Shown: positions 15,575 through 23,719, numbered from the stretch's first letter. The stretch: 64,000 bases of DNA from CAVZOY01 sp963777095 (GCA_963777095.1 CAVZOY010000003.1:62001-126000), one strand, 5' to 3'. Numbers and translations: made by a program. Notes: generated by a model from the sequence alone, not told the origin.

Positions 15575-16792
15575 GTGACCGACCCCGCATCCCCGCGCCG
15601 ACGCCGGCGCGGTCTGCGTCGGCTCCCCGTCGCCCTCGTCGTCGTCGTCGTGCTGGCGGTCGCGCTGCTGGCCGGCGCCGGCTGGTACTACGCCGGCGAG
15701 ATCGCCTCCGGGGCGCTGGAGGTGGACCCCGCACCCCGCACGCTCGAGACCGACACGGTGGTCGAGTCGGTCGCCAGCGGGCACGCGGTGCTGCGGCGCA
15801 CCGACGAGGTCGACGGCGAGGATCCGCTGCGCGGCGACGACACCTACGGCCTGGTCTGGGACGGCGGCGCCGGCGTGGTCTCGGGTTCCGCCGAGGTGCG
15901 CGACGACGGATCGGTGCAGCGGCGGCTCGAGGTCGTCGACGGGTCGGCGCCGGTGCCCGGGACGGCGGCCGACCTGCGGGGCGACGTCTGGACCGATCCG
16001 CGCGCGGCGTACCGCACCGACTACGACGAGGTCGACATCGCCTGCGACGGCGGCACCTGCCCGGCCTGGTTCGTGCCGGGGGAGTCGTCGACCTGGATGG
16101 TGTTCGTGCACGGCAAGGGCGGCTCGCGCACCGAGCCGCTGCGCGCCCTCGGCCCGGCCGTCGCGACCGGACTGCCCTCGCTCGTGATCAGCTACCGCAA
16201 CGACCCGGAGGCGCCCGCCGACCCGTCGGGCCGATACGGCCAGGGCGCCACCGAGTGGCGGGACCTCGAGGCTGCGGTGCGCTACGCCCAGGAGCACGGG
16301 GCCGACGACGTGCTGCTGTACGGGGCCTCGATGGGCGGCGCCATCGTGGCGAGCTTCCTCGAGCGGTCCGACCTGGCCGGTTCGGTGCGCGGCGTCGTCC
16401 TGGACGCGCCGATGCTCGATCTCGGCGCGACCGTGGAGCACGGCGCCGCCCAGCGCGACCTGCCGGTGGTCGGTGGCGTGCCCGACGTCCTCACCGGGAC
16501 GGCGCAGTGGATCGCCGACTGGCGTTACGACCTCGACTGGGACGCCGTCGACTACCTGCCCGCCGACTGGCTGGAGGTGCCGGCCCTGGTCTTCCACGGC
16601 ACCGACGACGACCTCGTGCCGATCTCGGTCAGCGACGCCCTCGCCGCCGGTCAGCCGGATCTGGTCACGGAGGTACGCGTCCCGGGGGCCGGGCACGTGC
16701 GGGCGTGGAACGCCGACCCGCTCGCCTACACCGAGGAGATGGAGAGCTTCCTCGCGTGCGTGACCTCGGGCGGGACCTGCAACGGGAGATGA
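15575..16792 (+). CDS. Membrane-anchored alpha/beta hydrolase
   Basis: A 405-residue protein with a short Arg-rich cytoplasmic start, a single membrane helix (VALVVVVVLAVALLAGAGWYY) and an extracytoplasmic alpha/beta hydrolase domain. The oxyanion region is VFVHGKGG, the nucleophile elbow GASMGG, the acid Asp lies in FHGTDDDLVP and the base His in GAGHVRAW, so the triad is complete. Two Cys pairs near CDGGTC and the C-terminal CVTSGGTC fit an oxidising compartment. GTG at 15575 is preferred; it starts VTDPASPRRRRRG ahead of the helix. It diverges from the RHH operon. Substrate is unknown (esterase or lipase-like). Confidence 0.87.
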   Translation: MTDPASPRRRRRGLRRLPVALVVVVVLAVALLAGAGWYYAGEIASGALEVDPAPRTLETDTVVESVASGHAVLRRTDEVDGEDPLRGDDTYGLVWDGGAGVVSGSAEVRDDGSVQRRLEVVDGSAPVPGTAADLRGDVWTDPRAAYRTDYDEVDIACDGGTCPAWFVPGESSTWMVFVHGKGGSRTEPLRALGPAVATGLPSLVISYRNDPEAPADPSGRYGQGATEWRDLEAAVRYAQEHGADDVLLYGASMGGAIVASFLERSDLAGSVRGVVLDAPMLDLGATVEHGAAQRDLPVVGGVPDVLTGTAQWIADWRYDLDWDAVDYLPADWLEVPALVFHGTDDDLVPISVSDALAAGQPDLVTEVRVPGAGHVRAWNADPLAYTEEMESFLACVTSGGTCNGR

Positions 16793-16817
16793 CGGGCATC
16801 GGGCGCTCGGCCGAGGA

Positions 16818-16848
16818 GGCATCGCCGGATCGGCCGATGTGCGATGCC
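16818..16848. terminator. Inverted repeat after the hydrolase gene
   Basis: Perfect 8-base arms GGCATCGC and GCGATGCC separated by 15 bases lie 25 bases after the hydrolase stop and 48 bases before the next start. It may terminate transcription or bind a regulator of the following gene; the sequence does not decide. Confidence 0.4.
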
Positions 16849-16895
16849 TGGGGCACGCGGGAGCGTCGGGGGACACCCGCTCCTGGAGGTAACCC

Positions 16896-17615
16896 GTGGT
16901 CGACGCATCCGCCGTCAGTACGTCCGCTCCTGCCGCCGCGGCGCCCGTCTCGAGCGCCCTCGCCGTCCGGCGTTGGGCGCTCGTCCTCACGCCGGTGCTC
17001 GCCGGCCTGCTGGCGATCGGCGGGGCGATCGCCGACCCGGGCGTCGACCTCGACGGCGCGGCGATGTACGAGCGGTACGCCGACAACCCCGACCCGCTGC
17101 AGTGGAAGGCGGTGCTCTACCACTTCTCGTACGCGGTCTGGGGCCTGGCCGCGCTCATGCTCGCGGGTGCCATCCGGGGCCGCGGGGTCTGGATGGCCAC
17201 CGGGGCGGGGTTCCTCGCCTTCCTGGGCATCAGCAGCATGCCCGGCTTCCTGGTCGTCGACTTCTACGACTCGGCGATCGGCCAGGTGCTGGGGGTCGAG
17301 GCGACGGTGCAGGTCAACGACCGGATGGCCGGCATGTGGGGCCTGGCCGTCATGGGCGGCACGGGCACGGTCGGCTTCCTGCTGTGCCTGCCGGTGGCCG
17401 CCCTCGCCGCCTGGCGCGCCGGGTTGATCGCGTGGTGGGCCGCACTCGCGCCGATCGCGGGAATCGGTCTCGGGCTCATGGCCCTCGGCGCCGGCGTGCC
17501 CGGCTGGGCCGTGACCGCACTCGGCTTCGCCGTCCTCTCCGTCGGGCTGGCCCGCGGTACCCGGTCGGAGGACGCGCGGCCGGGCGTGGTCCCGGCGGGC
17601 ACACGAGCCGGTTAG
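16896..17615 (+). CDS. Hypothetical polytopic membrane protein
   Basis: A 239-residue membrane protein with six or seven helices after an Ala-rich N-terminus. Recognisable features are DPLQWKAVLYHFSYAVWGLAALMLAGA and a conserved-looking FLGISSMPGFLVVDFYDSAIGQVLG segment in the middle. I do not recognise the family. The GTG start has a good CTGGAGG ribosome site 6 bases upstream. It sits between a hydrolase and a two-component system, 11 bases before the kinase start, so it could be part of the kinase operon; a membrane protein next to a kinase may be a partner or target. Confidence 0.72.
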   Translation: MVDASAVSTSAPAAAAPVSSALAVRRWALVLTPVLAGLLAIGGAIADPGVDLDGAAMYERYADNPDPLQWKAVLYHFSYAVWGLAALMLAGAIRGRGVWMATGAGFLAFLGISSMPGFLVVDFYDSAIGQVLGVEATVQVNDRMAGMWGLAVMGGTGTVGFLLCLPVAALAAWRAGLIAWWAALAPIAGIGLGLMALGAGVPGWAVTALGFAVLSVGLARGTRSEDARPGVVPAGTRAG

Positions 17616-17626
17616 GTTCCGCGGCC

Positions 17627-18760
17627 ATGACGAGGGTTCTGCGGCGCACCCCGTGGCTGCTCGACGCCGGCATCGCGGCGGTGCTGGTGGTCGCGGGCCT
17701 GTTGGAGACGGTGATCAGCGAGATCGAGCGTCCGCTGTGGCTCCATCAGCTCCTGGTCGCGGTCGTCATGGCCGCTGTCGCGTTCCGGCGGCGGTTCCCG
17801 CTGTCGACCCTCGCCTTCGTCGTGGTCGGCATGATGATCGTCGACTCGGACGGGCAGCTCTCGACATTCGCCGCCCTCGTACTCGTGTGCTTCACCGCGG
17901 GACTCGAGCTGGACCAGCCGCGCGCCTACCTCGGCCTGTTGCTCTCGACGGTGCCGTTCTACGTCGGGTTCGCACTGGTGACGGAGCCGCTGGTGAGCGA
18001 CTTCGTCGCGGTGACGGTGCTCTACGGGGGCAGCTGGGCCGTGGGACAGGCGGTCCGTCAGCGCGGCAGGCAGGTCGCCGAGCACGCTGCCCGCGCCGAC
18101 CGGGCCGAACGCGAACGGGAGGAGCGGGCGGCGCGCGCTGTCACCGAGGAACGCACCCGCATCGCGCGGGAGCTGCACGACGTCGTCGCGCACTCGATCA
18201 GCGTCATCGCCGTCCAGACCCAGGCGGTGCGCCGGCGGCTGGACCCCTCGCTCGAGCGGGAGATCGCCGACCTCCGGGCGGTCGAGACGACCGCGCGCCA
18301 GGCGATGGCCGAGATGCGCCGGCTCTTCGGCGTGCTGCGCGCCGACACCGACGGTCTCGCGCTCGAGCCGCAGCCGGGTCTCGACCAGCTCGACCGGCTC
18401 GTGGCCGGTGCCCGGACGGCGGGCACGCCGGTCGACGTGGTGGTCGAGGGCGAGCGGATCCCGCTGCCGCCGGGCCTCGACCTCGCCGTCTACCGGATCG
18501 TGCAGGAGGCGCTGACCAACGCACGCCGGCATGCGCCCGGCAGCCGGGTGGGGGTGCGCCTGGCGTTCGGCGGAGGGGGTCTGGACGTCACCGTGGACAG
18601 CGAAGGTCGTGCGCGCGGGCGGTCGGACGGCGGAGGGTTCGGGCTGGTGGGCATGCGCGAGCGGGTGGCGCTGTACGGGGGAGAACTGGACGCCGGGCCG
18701 ACCGCGACCGGCTTCCGGGTGCACGCCGAACTGCCGTTCCGCGAGGAGGCGACGGCGTGA
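17627..18760 (+). CDS. Sensor histidine kinase (NarX/DesK family)
   Basis: A 377-residue kinase with five or six N-terminal membrane helices (residues ~12-140), a coiled-coil (EHAARADRAEREREERAARA), the HisKA_3 dimerisation block with phospho-accepting His at residue 184 (ARELHDVVAHSISVI), and an HATPase_c domain with N-box QEALTNARRHAPGS and G-box GFGLVGMRERV. The short membrane sensor without an extracytoplasmic loop suggests it senses membrane state or a partner protein. ATG start at 17627. Its stop overlaps the response regulator start by 4 bases (GTGA). Confidence 0.93.
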   Translation: MTRVLRRTPWLLDAGIAAVLVVAGLLETVISEIERPLWLHQLLVAVVMAAVAFRRRFPLSTLAFVVVGMMIVDSDGQLSTFAALVLVCFTAGLELDQPRAYLGLLLSTVPFYVGFALVTEPLVSDFVAVTVLYGGSWAVGQAVRQRGRQVAEHAARADRAEREREERAARAVTEERTRIARELHDVVAHSISVIAVQTQAVRRRLDPSLEREIADLRAVETTARQAMAEMRRLFGVLRADTDGLALEPQPGLDQLDRLVAGARTAGTPVDVVVEGERIPLPPGLDLAVYRIVQEALTNARRHAPGSRVGVRLAFGGGGLDVTVDSEGRARGRSDGGGFGLVGMRERVALYGGELDAGPTATGFRVHAELPFREEATA

Positions 18761-19416
18761 GCACGCGCGTGGTGATCGCCGACGACCAACCGATGGTGCG
18801 CGCCGGGCTCCGCTCGCTCCTGGAGGGCGCGGACGGCATCGAGGTGGTCGCCGAGGCGCCGGACGGCGAGCTCGCGCTGGCCGCCGTCCGCAGGTACCGG
18901 CCGGACGTCGTCCTCATGGACATCCGCATGCCGGTGCTCGACGGCCTCACCGCCACCCGGCGGCTCGTGGCCGACGGATCCTCCGCCCGCGTGCTCGTGC
19001 TGACGACGTTCGACCTCGACGAGTACGTGTTCGAGGCGCTGCGCGCCGGAGCGGGCGGCTTCCTGCTCAAGGACGCGACGGCCGAGGAGCTCATCGCGGC
19101 CGTGCACGCGCTGGCTTCGGGGGACGCGGTTCTGGCGCCGTCGGTCACCCGGCGGGTGATCGAGGCGTTCGGCCGGGTGCCGGCACCGGACCCCCGGGCG
19201 AGCGCGCGGCTGGCGGCGCTGAGTGCGCGCGAGCAGGAGGTGCTGGGGCTGCTGGCGCGAGGGCTCAGCAACGCCGAGATCGCGACCGAGCTGTTCGTCA
19301 GCGACGCGACCGCGAAGACGCACGTGAGCAACGTGCTGGCCAAGCTGCAGCTCAGGGACCGTGTGCAGGCGGTCATCCTCGCCTACGAGAGCGGGTTGGC
19401 CGGCAAGGCGGTCTGA
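18757..19416 (+). CDS. NarL/FixJ family response regulator
   Basis: A 219-residue regulator with a receiver domain (IADDQPMVRAGLRSLLEG, phospho-acceptor Asp 55 in VVLMDIRMP, Lys in FLLKDAT) and a C-terminal LuxR helix-turn-helix (LSAREQEVLGLLARGLSNAEI...SDATAKTHVSNVLAKL). It is the partner of the upstream kinase, with coupled translation. Its targets are not evident; genes that follow are under their own PadR operator. ATPase export operons are frequent targets of this class, but none lies next to it here. Confidence 0.94.
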   Translation: MSTRVVIADDQPMVRAGLRSLLEGADGIEVVAEAPDGELALAAVRRYRPDVVLMDIRMPVLDGLTATRRLVADGSSARVLVLTTFDLDEYVFEALRAGAGGFLLKDATAEELIAAVHALASGDAVLAPSVTRRVIEAFGRVPAPDPRASARLAALSAREQEVLGLLARGLSNAEIATELFVSDATAKTHVSNVLAKLQLRDRVQAVILAYESGLAGKAV

Positions 19417-19424
19417 GAGACCCC

Positions 19425-19459
19425 TTGTTCTCTACCTAGGGGCTAGGTAGAGTTCAGTC
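19425..19459 (+). promoter_or_regulatory. PadR operator within a leaderless promoter
   Basis: A perfect inverted repeat with 10-base arms CTCTACCTAG (19430-19439) and CTAGGTAGAG (19443-19452), spacer GGG. It fills the spacer between TTGTTC (19425-19430) and TAGAGT (19448-19453), which are 17 bases apart. The predicted transcription start falls at 19460, the A of the PadR ATG. The PadR protein should bind here and shut off its own operon. Confidence 0.7.
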
Positions 19460-19783
19460 ATGGGTGAGCTGCGGATGACCATCCCGACCCAGCGGGTTCT
19501 CGAGTCGCTGCTCGACGACCCGGCGCAGGAGCTGTACGGGTTGGAGATCGGCGAGGCGGCGGGCCTGCGCAGCGGCACGGTGCACCCGATCCTCGCCCGA
19601 CTGGAGGGCTACGGGTGGCTCACCTCGCGCTGGGAGGACGTCGATCCGAGCGTCGAGGGCCGCCCGCCCCGGCGGTACTACCGCCTGACGGCGGACGGCG
19701 CCCCGGCCGCCCGCGCCGCGCTCGCTCGTGCCTACCGGCCGTCGCCTGCGCGGCGGCTGCGTCCCCAGGCGGGGCAGGCATGA
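19460..19783 (+). CDS. PadR family transcriptional regulator
   Basis: A 107-residue winged-helix regulator of the small PadR type. The wHTH runs through VLESLLDDPAQELYGLEIGEAAGLRSGTVHPILARLEGYGWL and the wing has the typical SRWEDVDPSVEGRPPRRYYRLTADG. No ribosome site precedes the ATG; a promoter and operator end at the start codon, so the mRNA is probably leaderless. Its stop overlaps the next gene by 4 bases (ATGA). Small PadR proteins usually repress themselves plus a downstream membrane protein or transporter; here the cotranscribed genes are two zinc-ribbon-like paralogues. Confidence 0.9.
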   Translation: MGELRMTIPTQRVLESLLDDPAQELYGLEIGEAAGLRSGTVHPILARLEGYGWLTSRWEDVDPSVEGRPPRRYYRLTADGAPAARAALARAYRPSPARRLRPQAGQA

Positions 19784-20172
19784 CCGGCCCGCGCGCGCCC
19801 CTGCGGCTGGCGCGCGCCGCGGTGGAGATCGCGGTCCGCCGGCTGCCGTCGGCGGCCCGGGCGCGCTACCGCACGGAGTTCGTCGCCGATCTGCACCACC
19901 TGCGGCCCGTGGCTCAGCTGAGCTACCTGGCCGTCGTGATCTGCCTGCTCCCCGCGCTGCGGGCCGCTCTGCAGGAGGACGCCATGCCCGACCCGACCGC
20001 CCGCGTTCCGCTCTGGCGTTGCCGGATCCTGCGCTGGCACGAGTTCGTTCGGCGCAGCACCTCCGACGGTGGGCGCTACCAGCAGTGCGCCCGCTGCGGC
20101 GTCGACCGGGGGCCCGCCGGCTACGGCCCGTTGACCACGCCACCCTGGCCCGTCGGCAGCGCCGGCGCCTGA
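19780..20172 (+). CDS. PadR-linked protein with C-terminal zinc-ribbon-like motif, paralogue 1
   Basis: A 130-residue protein of unknown function. The N-terminal half contains an amphipathic stretch ARAAVEIAVRRLPSAARARYRTEFVADL and a hydrophobic helix LSYLAVVICLLPALRAAL (residues ~47-64). The C-terminal half carries Cys 81, His 87, Cys 103 and Cys 106 (WRCRILRWHEF ... QCARCG), a probable metal site. The protein downstream has the same layout with identical spacing of these residues. It overlaps padR by 4 bases. I infer a membrane-associated metal-binding protein under PadR control; no activity can be named. Confidence 0.75.
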   Translation: MTGPRAPLRLARAAVEIAVRRLPSAARARYRTEFVADLHHLRPVAQLSYLAVVICLLPALRAALQEDAMPDPTARVPLWRCRILRWHEFVRRSTSDGGRYQQCARCGVDRGPAGYGPLTTPPWPVGSAGA

Positions 20173-20174
20173 CC

Positions 20175-20555
20175 GTGAGCCGCCCGAGCGTCGTCGCGAG
20201 GGCCGGCGTCGAACTCGCCGTCCGCGCGCTGCCCGACCTCGACGACCGGCTGCGGTACCGCGCCGAGTTCGCAGCCGACCTGGCCGTGCTCGGTCCGGCG
20301 GCTCAGCTCCGGTATGCGGCCGGCGCGCTGTCCCAGACCTTCGCCCTGCGCGCCGCGTTGGGTACCTCGCCCACCCGCGCCGAGGAGGACGCAATGACCG
20401 TCACCCCAGCTCGCCGAGTCCACTGGCAGTGCCGGCTCTTCGGGGCGCACGACTGGGTGTCGCGCAGCGCCGAGGACGGCAGCCGCTACGTCGCTTGTCG
20501 CCGATGCGGCAAGGAGAAGGGCGAGATCTACCCGGGCAACACCATCGGTGCGTAG
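20175..20555 (+). CDS. PadR-linked protein with C-terminal zinc-ribbon-like motif, paralogue 2
   Basis: A 126-residue paralogue of the preceding gene, two bases after its stop. Shared features are RAGVELAVRALPDLDDRLRYRAEFAADLAVL, a shorter hydrophobic helix (AAQLRYAAGALSQTFALRAAL), an acidic EED before an internal Met, and Cys 86, His 92, Cys 108, Cys 111 (WQCRLFGAHDWV ... ACRRCGKEKG). The C-x5-H-x15-C-x2-C spacing is exactly the same as in paralogue 1. The pair looks like an old tandem duplication kept within one operon. Internal Met codons (20394) leave open a second, shorter zinc-ribbon product. Confidence 0.75.
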   Translation: MSRPSVVARAGVELAVRALPDLDDRLRYRAEFAADLAVLGPAAQLRYAAGALSQTFALRAALGTSPTRAEEDAMTVTPARRVHWQCRLFGAHDWVSRSAEDGSRYVACRRCGKEKGEIYPGNTIGA

Positions 20556-20577
20556 CTGCGGCGCTCAGCGCTGCTGG

Positions 20578-20733
20578 TCAGGCGTGCCGGCGGTGGTCCC
20601 GCTCGGAGGTCGTCAGCCGCTGCATCTGCGACGGGAGGGGGTTCTCCTTCGCTCGGCGTTCCGCCCGCTTCTCCTTGATCGACTTCGACGACTTGTGAGC
20701 GTGGTGGTTGTCGTGGGGCGACTTGTCGGCCAT
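20578..20733 (-). CDS. Small basic protein, 51 residues
   Basis: A short minus-strand gene encoding MADKSPHDNHHAHKSSKSI followed by KEKRAERRAKENPLPSQ and a tail TTSERDHRRHA. It is rich in Lys, His and Arg and has no hydrophobic stretch. Small proteins with an N-terminal KSPHDN-like block and an IKEKRAE core are widespread in actinobacteria and unassigned. A ribosome site GAGGGAG lies about 7 bases before the ATG. It converges on the zinc-ribbon operon and diverges from the YeeE gene. Nucleic-acid binding is plausible from its charge, but that is only inference. Confidence 0.7.
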   Translation of the reverse strand: MADKSPHDNHHAHKSSKSIKEKRAERRAKENPLPSQMQRLTTSERDHRRHA

Positions 20734-20939
20734 GGCGCGCTCCCTCGTGGAGGGCCGGACGGGGCTCCGGTGCGGCGCACGCTACGCCGACGGGGCAGCG
20801 GCATCGACCGGTTTCCGCGCCGGCCCCGGCGAGCCGTTCCCCCTCCCGTGGGAGTGGCGCTGCCGGATCGTGACGGCGGCGAGAAGGGGGTGGCAGGCTG
20901 TCGCCGCCCGGTCGCCTCCGGGCCATCGGAGGTGGAGCG

Positions 20940-21410
20940 GTGCTCGGCTGGCTCGACGGTCAGCTGCCCTGGTGGGTGGCCGGCCCCGGCGTGGGGCTCT
21001 GCGTCGTCGCCCTCTACGGCCTGATCAACGCCCGGCTCGGCGTCTCGGGCGCCTGGCTGGCGACGATCGCGCCGGCGGAGGGCTGGCGTCCGGAGCCCTG
21101 GCGCAAGGGCTTCCTCCTGGCGCTGGCCGGGGGCGCCGTCGTCGCCGCGCTGCTCGGTCCGCCCGTTCAGGTGCACGGCTACGGCCGGCTGTCCGAGGTG
21201 CTGCCGCCGGTCGCGCTCGTGCCGGTGCTGTTGCTCGTCGGGCTGGCGCTCGGGTACGGCTCGCGCTGGGCTGGCGGCTGCACCTCCGGCCATGGCATGT
21301 CCGGCTGCGCGGCCGGCTCCCCGGACAGCGTGGCGACGACGGTGTCGTTCTTCTCCGTGGCCGTCGTGGTCACGCTGGCGCTGCATGCGCTGACCGGAGG
21401 CGCGCTGTGA
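20940..21410 (+). CDS. YeeE/YedE family membrane protein, first half
   Basis: A 156-residue protein with four membrane helices and the family signature GGCTSGHGMSGCAAGS (around residues 113-130), whose Cys residues are thought to handle thiosulfate or another sulfur species. It corresponds to the N-terminal half of the longer YeeE/YedE transporters; the second half is the next gene. GTG start at 20940 with GGAGGTGG upstream. It overlaps the following gene by 4 bases (GTGA). Confidence 0.9.
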   Translation: MLGWLDGQLPWWVAGPGVGLCVVALYGLINARLGVSGAWLATIAPAEGWRPEPWRKGFLLALAGGAVVAALLGPPVQVHGYGRLSEVLPPVALVPVLLLVGLALGYGSRWAGGCTSGHGMSGCAAGSPDSVATTVSFFSVAVVVTLALHALTGGAL

Positions 21411-21880
21411 CCCGCGGCTTCTCCTGGTCGGCGCTCGGCGTGGGCGCCGTCTTCGGCTTCCTGCTGACCGCATCAGGGCTCGGCGACTACGACACGATCC
21501 ACGAGGGTCTGCTGCTCCGGAACCCGTACATCTTCCTGATGATGGGCAGCGCCACGGCCGTCGCCTGGGTCGGCCTGGCCGCCCTGCGCCGGGTCGGCAA
21601 GACCCGGTTCGCCGGTCCGCTGAGGCTGCCGCACGCCCGGATCGAGCGGCGGCACGTGTACGGCGGGGCGGTGTTCGGGCTCGGGTTCGGCGTGGGCGCG
21701 ACCTGTCCCGGCATCACCGTCGCCATGACCGCCACCGGTGGCCTCTACGGCCTCGTCGTCCTGGTCGGCCTGATCGCCGGGCTGTGGCTGCGCGGCCGGG
21801 TGGAGCGCCGACAGCGCCGGCCGCTGACCACCGAGCCGCTGTCGACGGTGACGGCTGCGGGGGCGCCGTCCGGACGCTGA
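21407..21880 (+). CDS. YeeE/YedE family membrane protein, second half
   Basis: A 157-residue membrane protein, partner of the preceding gene. It has the family features GLGDYDTIHEGLLLRNPYIFLMMGSA and GLGFGVGATCPGITVAM, with the conserved ATCPG Cys. Together the two proteins should form a sulfur-compound (thiosulfate-like) transport channel in the cytoplasmic membrane, as known for split YeeE/YedE pairs. No rhodanese or sulfur dioxygenase gene lies beside them, so the physiological substrate is open. Confidence 0.9.
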   Translation: MTRGFSWSALGVGAVFGFLLTASGLGDYDTIHEGLLLRNPYIFLMMGSATAVAWVGLAALRRVGKTRFAGPLRLPHARIERRHVYGGAVFGLGFGVGATCPGITVAMTATGGLYGLVVLVGLIAGLWLRGRVERRQRRPLTTEPLSTVTAAGAPSGR

Positions 21881-21884
21881 CCGG

Positions 21885-22136
21885 TCAGCCGCGCCGTCGG
21901 CGGAGGGTCAGCAGCAGGAGGGACGCCACCGCGACGACCCAGCCCACTCCGATGAACAGGTCCCCTTCGTGCAGGCCATGGGTGCCCGAGATGGAGAACA
22001 GGACCGGACCGTCCGCGACGTAGTCGCTGATCACCAGCAGGAAGCCGAAGCCGCTGAGGACCACGACCACCACAGCGACGCAGACCCAATCGAGGACGCC
22101 GGCTCGATGGCTCTGCCGCTGCTGCGTGCCGGTCAC
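21885..22136 (-). CDS. Small two-helix membrane protein
   Basis: An 83-residue protein with two membrane helices (VLDWVCVAVVVVVLSGFGFLLVI and LFIGVGWVVAVASLLLL) joined by a 25-residue loop (DYVADGPVLFSISGTHGLHEGD) and an Arg-rich tail. No family is recognised. The GTG start at 22136 overlaps the stop of the HerA-like gene by 4 bases, so it is translated with it. It converges on the YeeE pair with four bases between stops. Confidence 0.7.
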   Translation of the reverse strand: MTGTQQRQSHRAGVLDWVCVAVVVVVLSGFGFLLVISDYVADGPVLFSISGTHGLHEGDLFIGVGWVVAVASLLLLTLRRRRG

Positions 22137-23719
22137 CGTCGTCTCCGGGTGCCGAAGAGCCCGCGGGTGATCTCGCGGCCGAGCGCCGACGCGGCCGAGC
22201 GGGTGAACGACCGGAACGCGGCGGAGCCCAGCACGTTGCCGAGCACGCCCTCGTCGGCCTGCGGTTCGGCGCGCCGCCGCGATCGCGGCCGCTCCACCTC
22301 CGGGTAGGGCGCGGGAGCCGGTGCGGGCTCGGGCGTGGTCTGCGGGCGCGGCGCGAGCCGGGCGGCCAGCCGCTCGTAGGCGGAGTCCCGGTCGACGGCA
22401 GCGCCGTACTTCGCGTGCAGAGCCGAGGCCTGCACCGCCTGCTGCATCGCCGCCGGGTCGACCGGTGCCATCAGTGACCGCGGCGCGCGCAGCATCGTCC
22501 AGGCGACGGGTGTCGGCGTTCCGCGGTCGGACAGCACGGTGACCGCGGCTTCGCCGATGCCGAGCGACGTCAGCAGTTCCTCGAGCTCGTAGTCCTCGGT
22601 CTTCGGAAAGGTCGAGACCGTCTTCCGCAGGGCCTTGGCGTCGTCCGGCGTGAAGGTGCGCAGCGCGTGCTGCACCCGGTTGCCGAGCTGACCGAGCACG
22701 GCGCTCGGTACGTCGGTCGGGTTCTGGGTGACGAAGAAGATGCCGACGCCCTTGGAGCGGATCAGCCGCACCGTCTGCGACACCGACTCCAGGAACGCCT
22801 TGCTCGCGTCGGCGAAGAGCAGGTGCGCCTCGTCGAAGAAGAAGACGAGCTTCGGCTTGTCGACGTCGCCGACCTCGGGCAGCTCCTCGAACAGCTCGGC
22901 GAGCAGCCACATGAGGAAGGTGGAGAACAGCGCCGGCCGGTCCTGGACGGCGGCGAGCTCGACGGCGGTGACGACGCCGCGGCCGTCGTCCGTCGTGCGC
23001 AGGACGTCGGTCGGCTCGAACTCCGGCTCGCCGAAGAAGACGTCGCCACCCAGCTCGGCCAGCGCGATCAGCTTGCGGAGGAGGACGCCGGCGGTGGCCG
23101 ACGACAGCCCGCCCAGGTTCTTCAGCTCCGGCTTGCCCTCGTCGGACAGCAGCCACTGGATGACCGCGCGCAGGTCCTGCAGGTCGAGCAGCGGCAGGCC
23201 GGCACCGTCGGCGTAGTGGTAGATCAGGCCGAGCGAGCTCTCCTGGGTGTCGTTGAGGTCGAGCACCTTGGACAGCAGCAGCGGTCCGAAGTCGGTCAGC
23301 GTCGCTCGCACCGGGACGCCGGTGCCCAGGCCCCCGAGGGCCAGGAACTCGACAGGGAAGCCGGTGGGCGCCCAGTCGTCCCCGGTCTGCGCGGCGCGCT
23401 GCGTCGTCCGGTCGCTCGGCGCGCCGGGCTGCGCCAGTCCGCTCAGGTCGCCTTTGACGTCGGCCAGCACGACGGGCACGCCGGCCGCCGACAGCTGCTC
23501 GGCGATCAGCTGCAGCGTCTTGGTCTTGCCGGTGCCGGTCGCCCCCGCGATCAGGCCGTGCCGGTTGAGCATCCCCAGCGGCACCCGGACGCCGGCGTCG
23601 GGGTGCGGAGTGCCGCCGTGGACGACGGAGCCCAGCTCGACCGCCGGCCCGGCGACGGCGTAACCGGCGGCGATGCGGGCGGCGGCGTCGGTAGGCGGCG
23701 TGGCGGGGGGCTCGGTCAC
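22133..23719 (-). CDS. HerA-like ATPase, DUF853 family
   Basis: A 528-residue P-loop ATPase of the DUF853 (helicase HerA-like) group. Walker A is GATGTGKTKT, followed by VVLADVKGDLSG; Walker B is KLVFFFDEAHLLF, and the region GVGIFFVTQNPTDVP plus a late arginine-rich segment match the family. HerA relatives translocate DNA, but the cellular role of DUF853 proteins is not established. The C-terminal part holds a Pro/Glu-rich linker and a short hydrophobic-basic tail (GSAAFRSFTRSAASALGREITRGLFGTRRRR). The ATG at 23719 starts MTEPPATPPTD. It is followed by a small membrane protein with a 4-base overlap. Confidence 0.92.
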   Translation of the reverse strand: MTEPPATPPTDAAARIAAGYAVAGPAVELGSVVHGGTPHPDAGVRVPLGMLNRHGLIAGATGTGKTKTLQLIAEQLSAAGVPVVLADVKGDLSGLAQPGAPSDRTTQRAAQTGDDWAPTGFPVEFLALGGLGTGVPVRATLTDFGPLLLSKVLDLNDTQESSLGLIYHYADGAGLPLLDLQDLRAVIQWLLSDEGKPELKNLGGLSSATAGVLLRKLIALAELGGDVFFGEPEFEPTDVLRTTDDGRGVVTAVELAAVQDRPALFSTFLMWLLAELFEELPEVGDVDKPKLVFFFDEAHLLFADASKAFLESVSQTVRLIRSKGVGIFFVTQNPTDVPSAVLGQLGNRVQHALRTFTPDDAKALRKTVSTFPKTEDYELEELLTSLGIGEAAVTVLSDRGTPTPVAWTMLRAPRSLMAPVDPAAMQQAVQASALHAKYGAAVDRDSAYERLAARLAPRPQTTPEPAPAPAPYPEVERPRSRRRAEPQADEGVLGNVLGSAAFRSFTRSAASALGREITRGLFGTRRRR

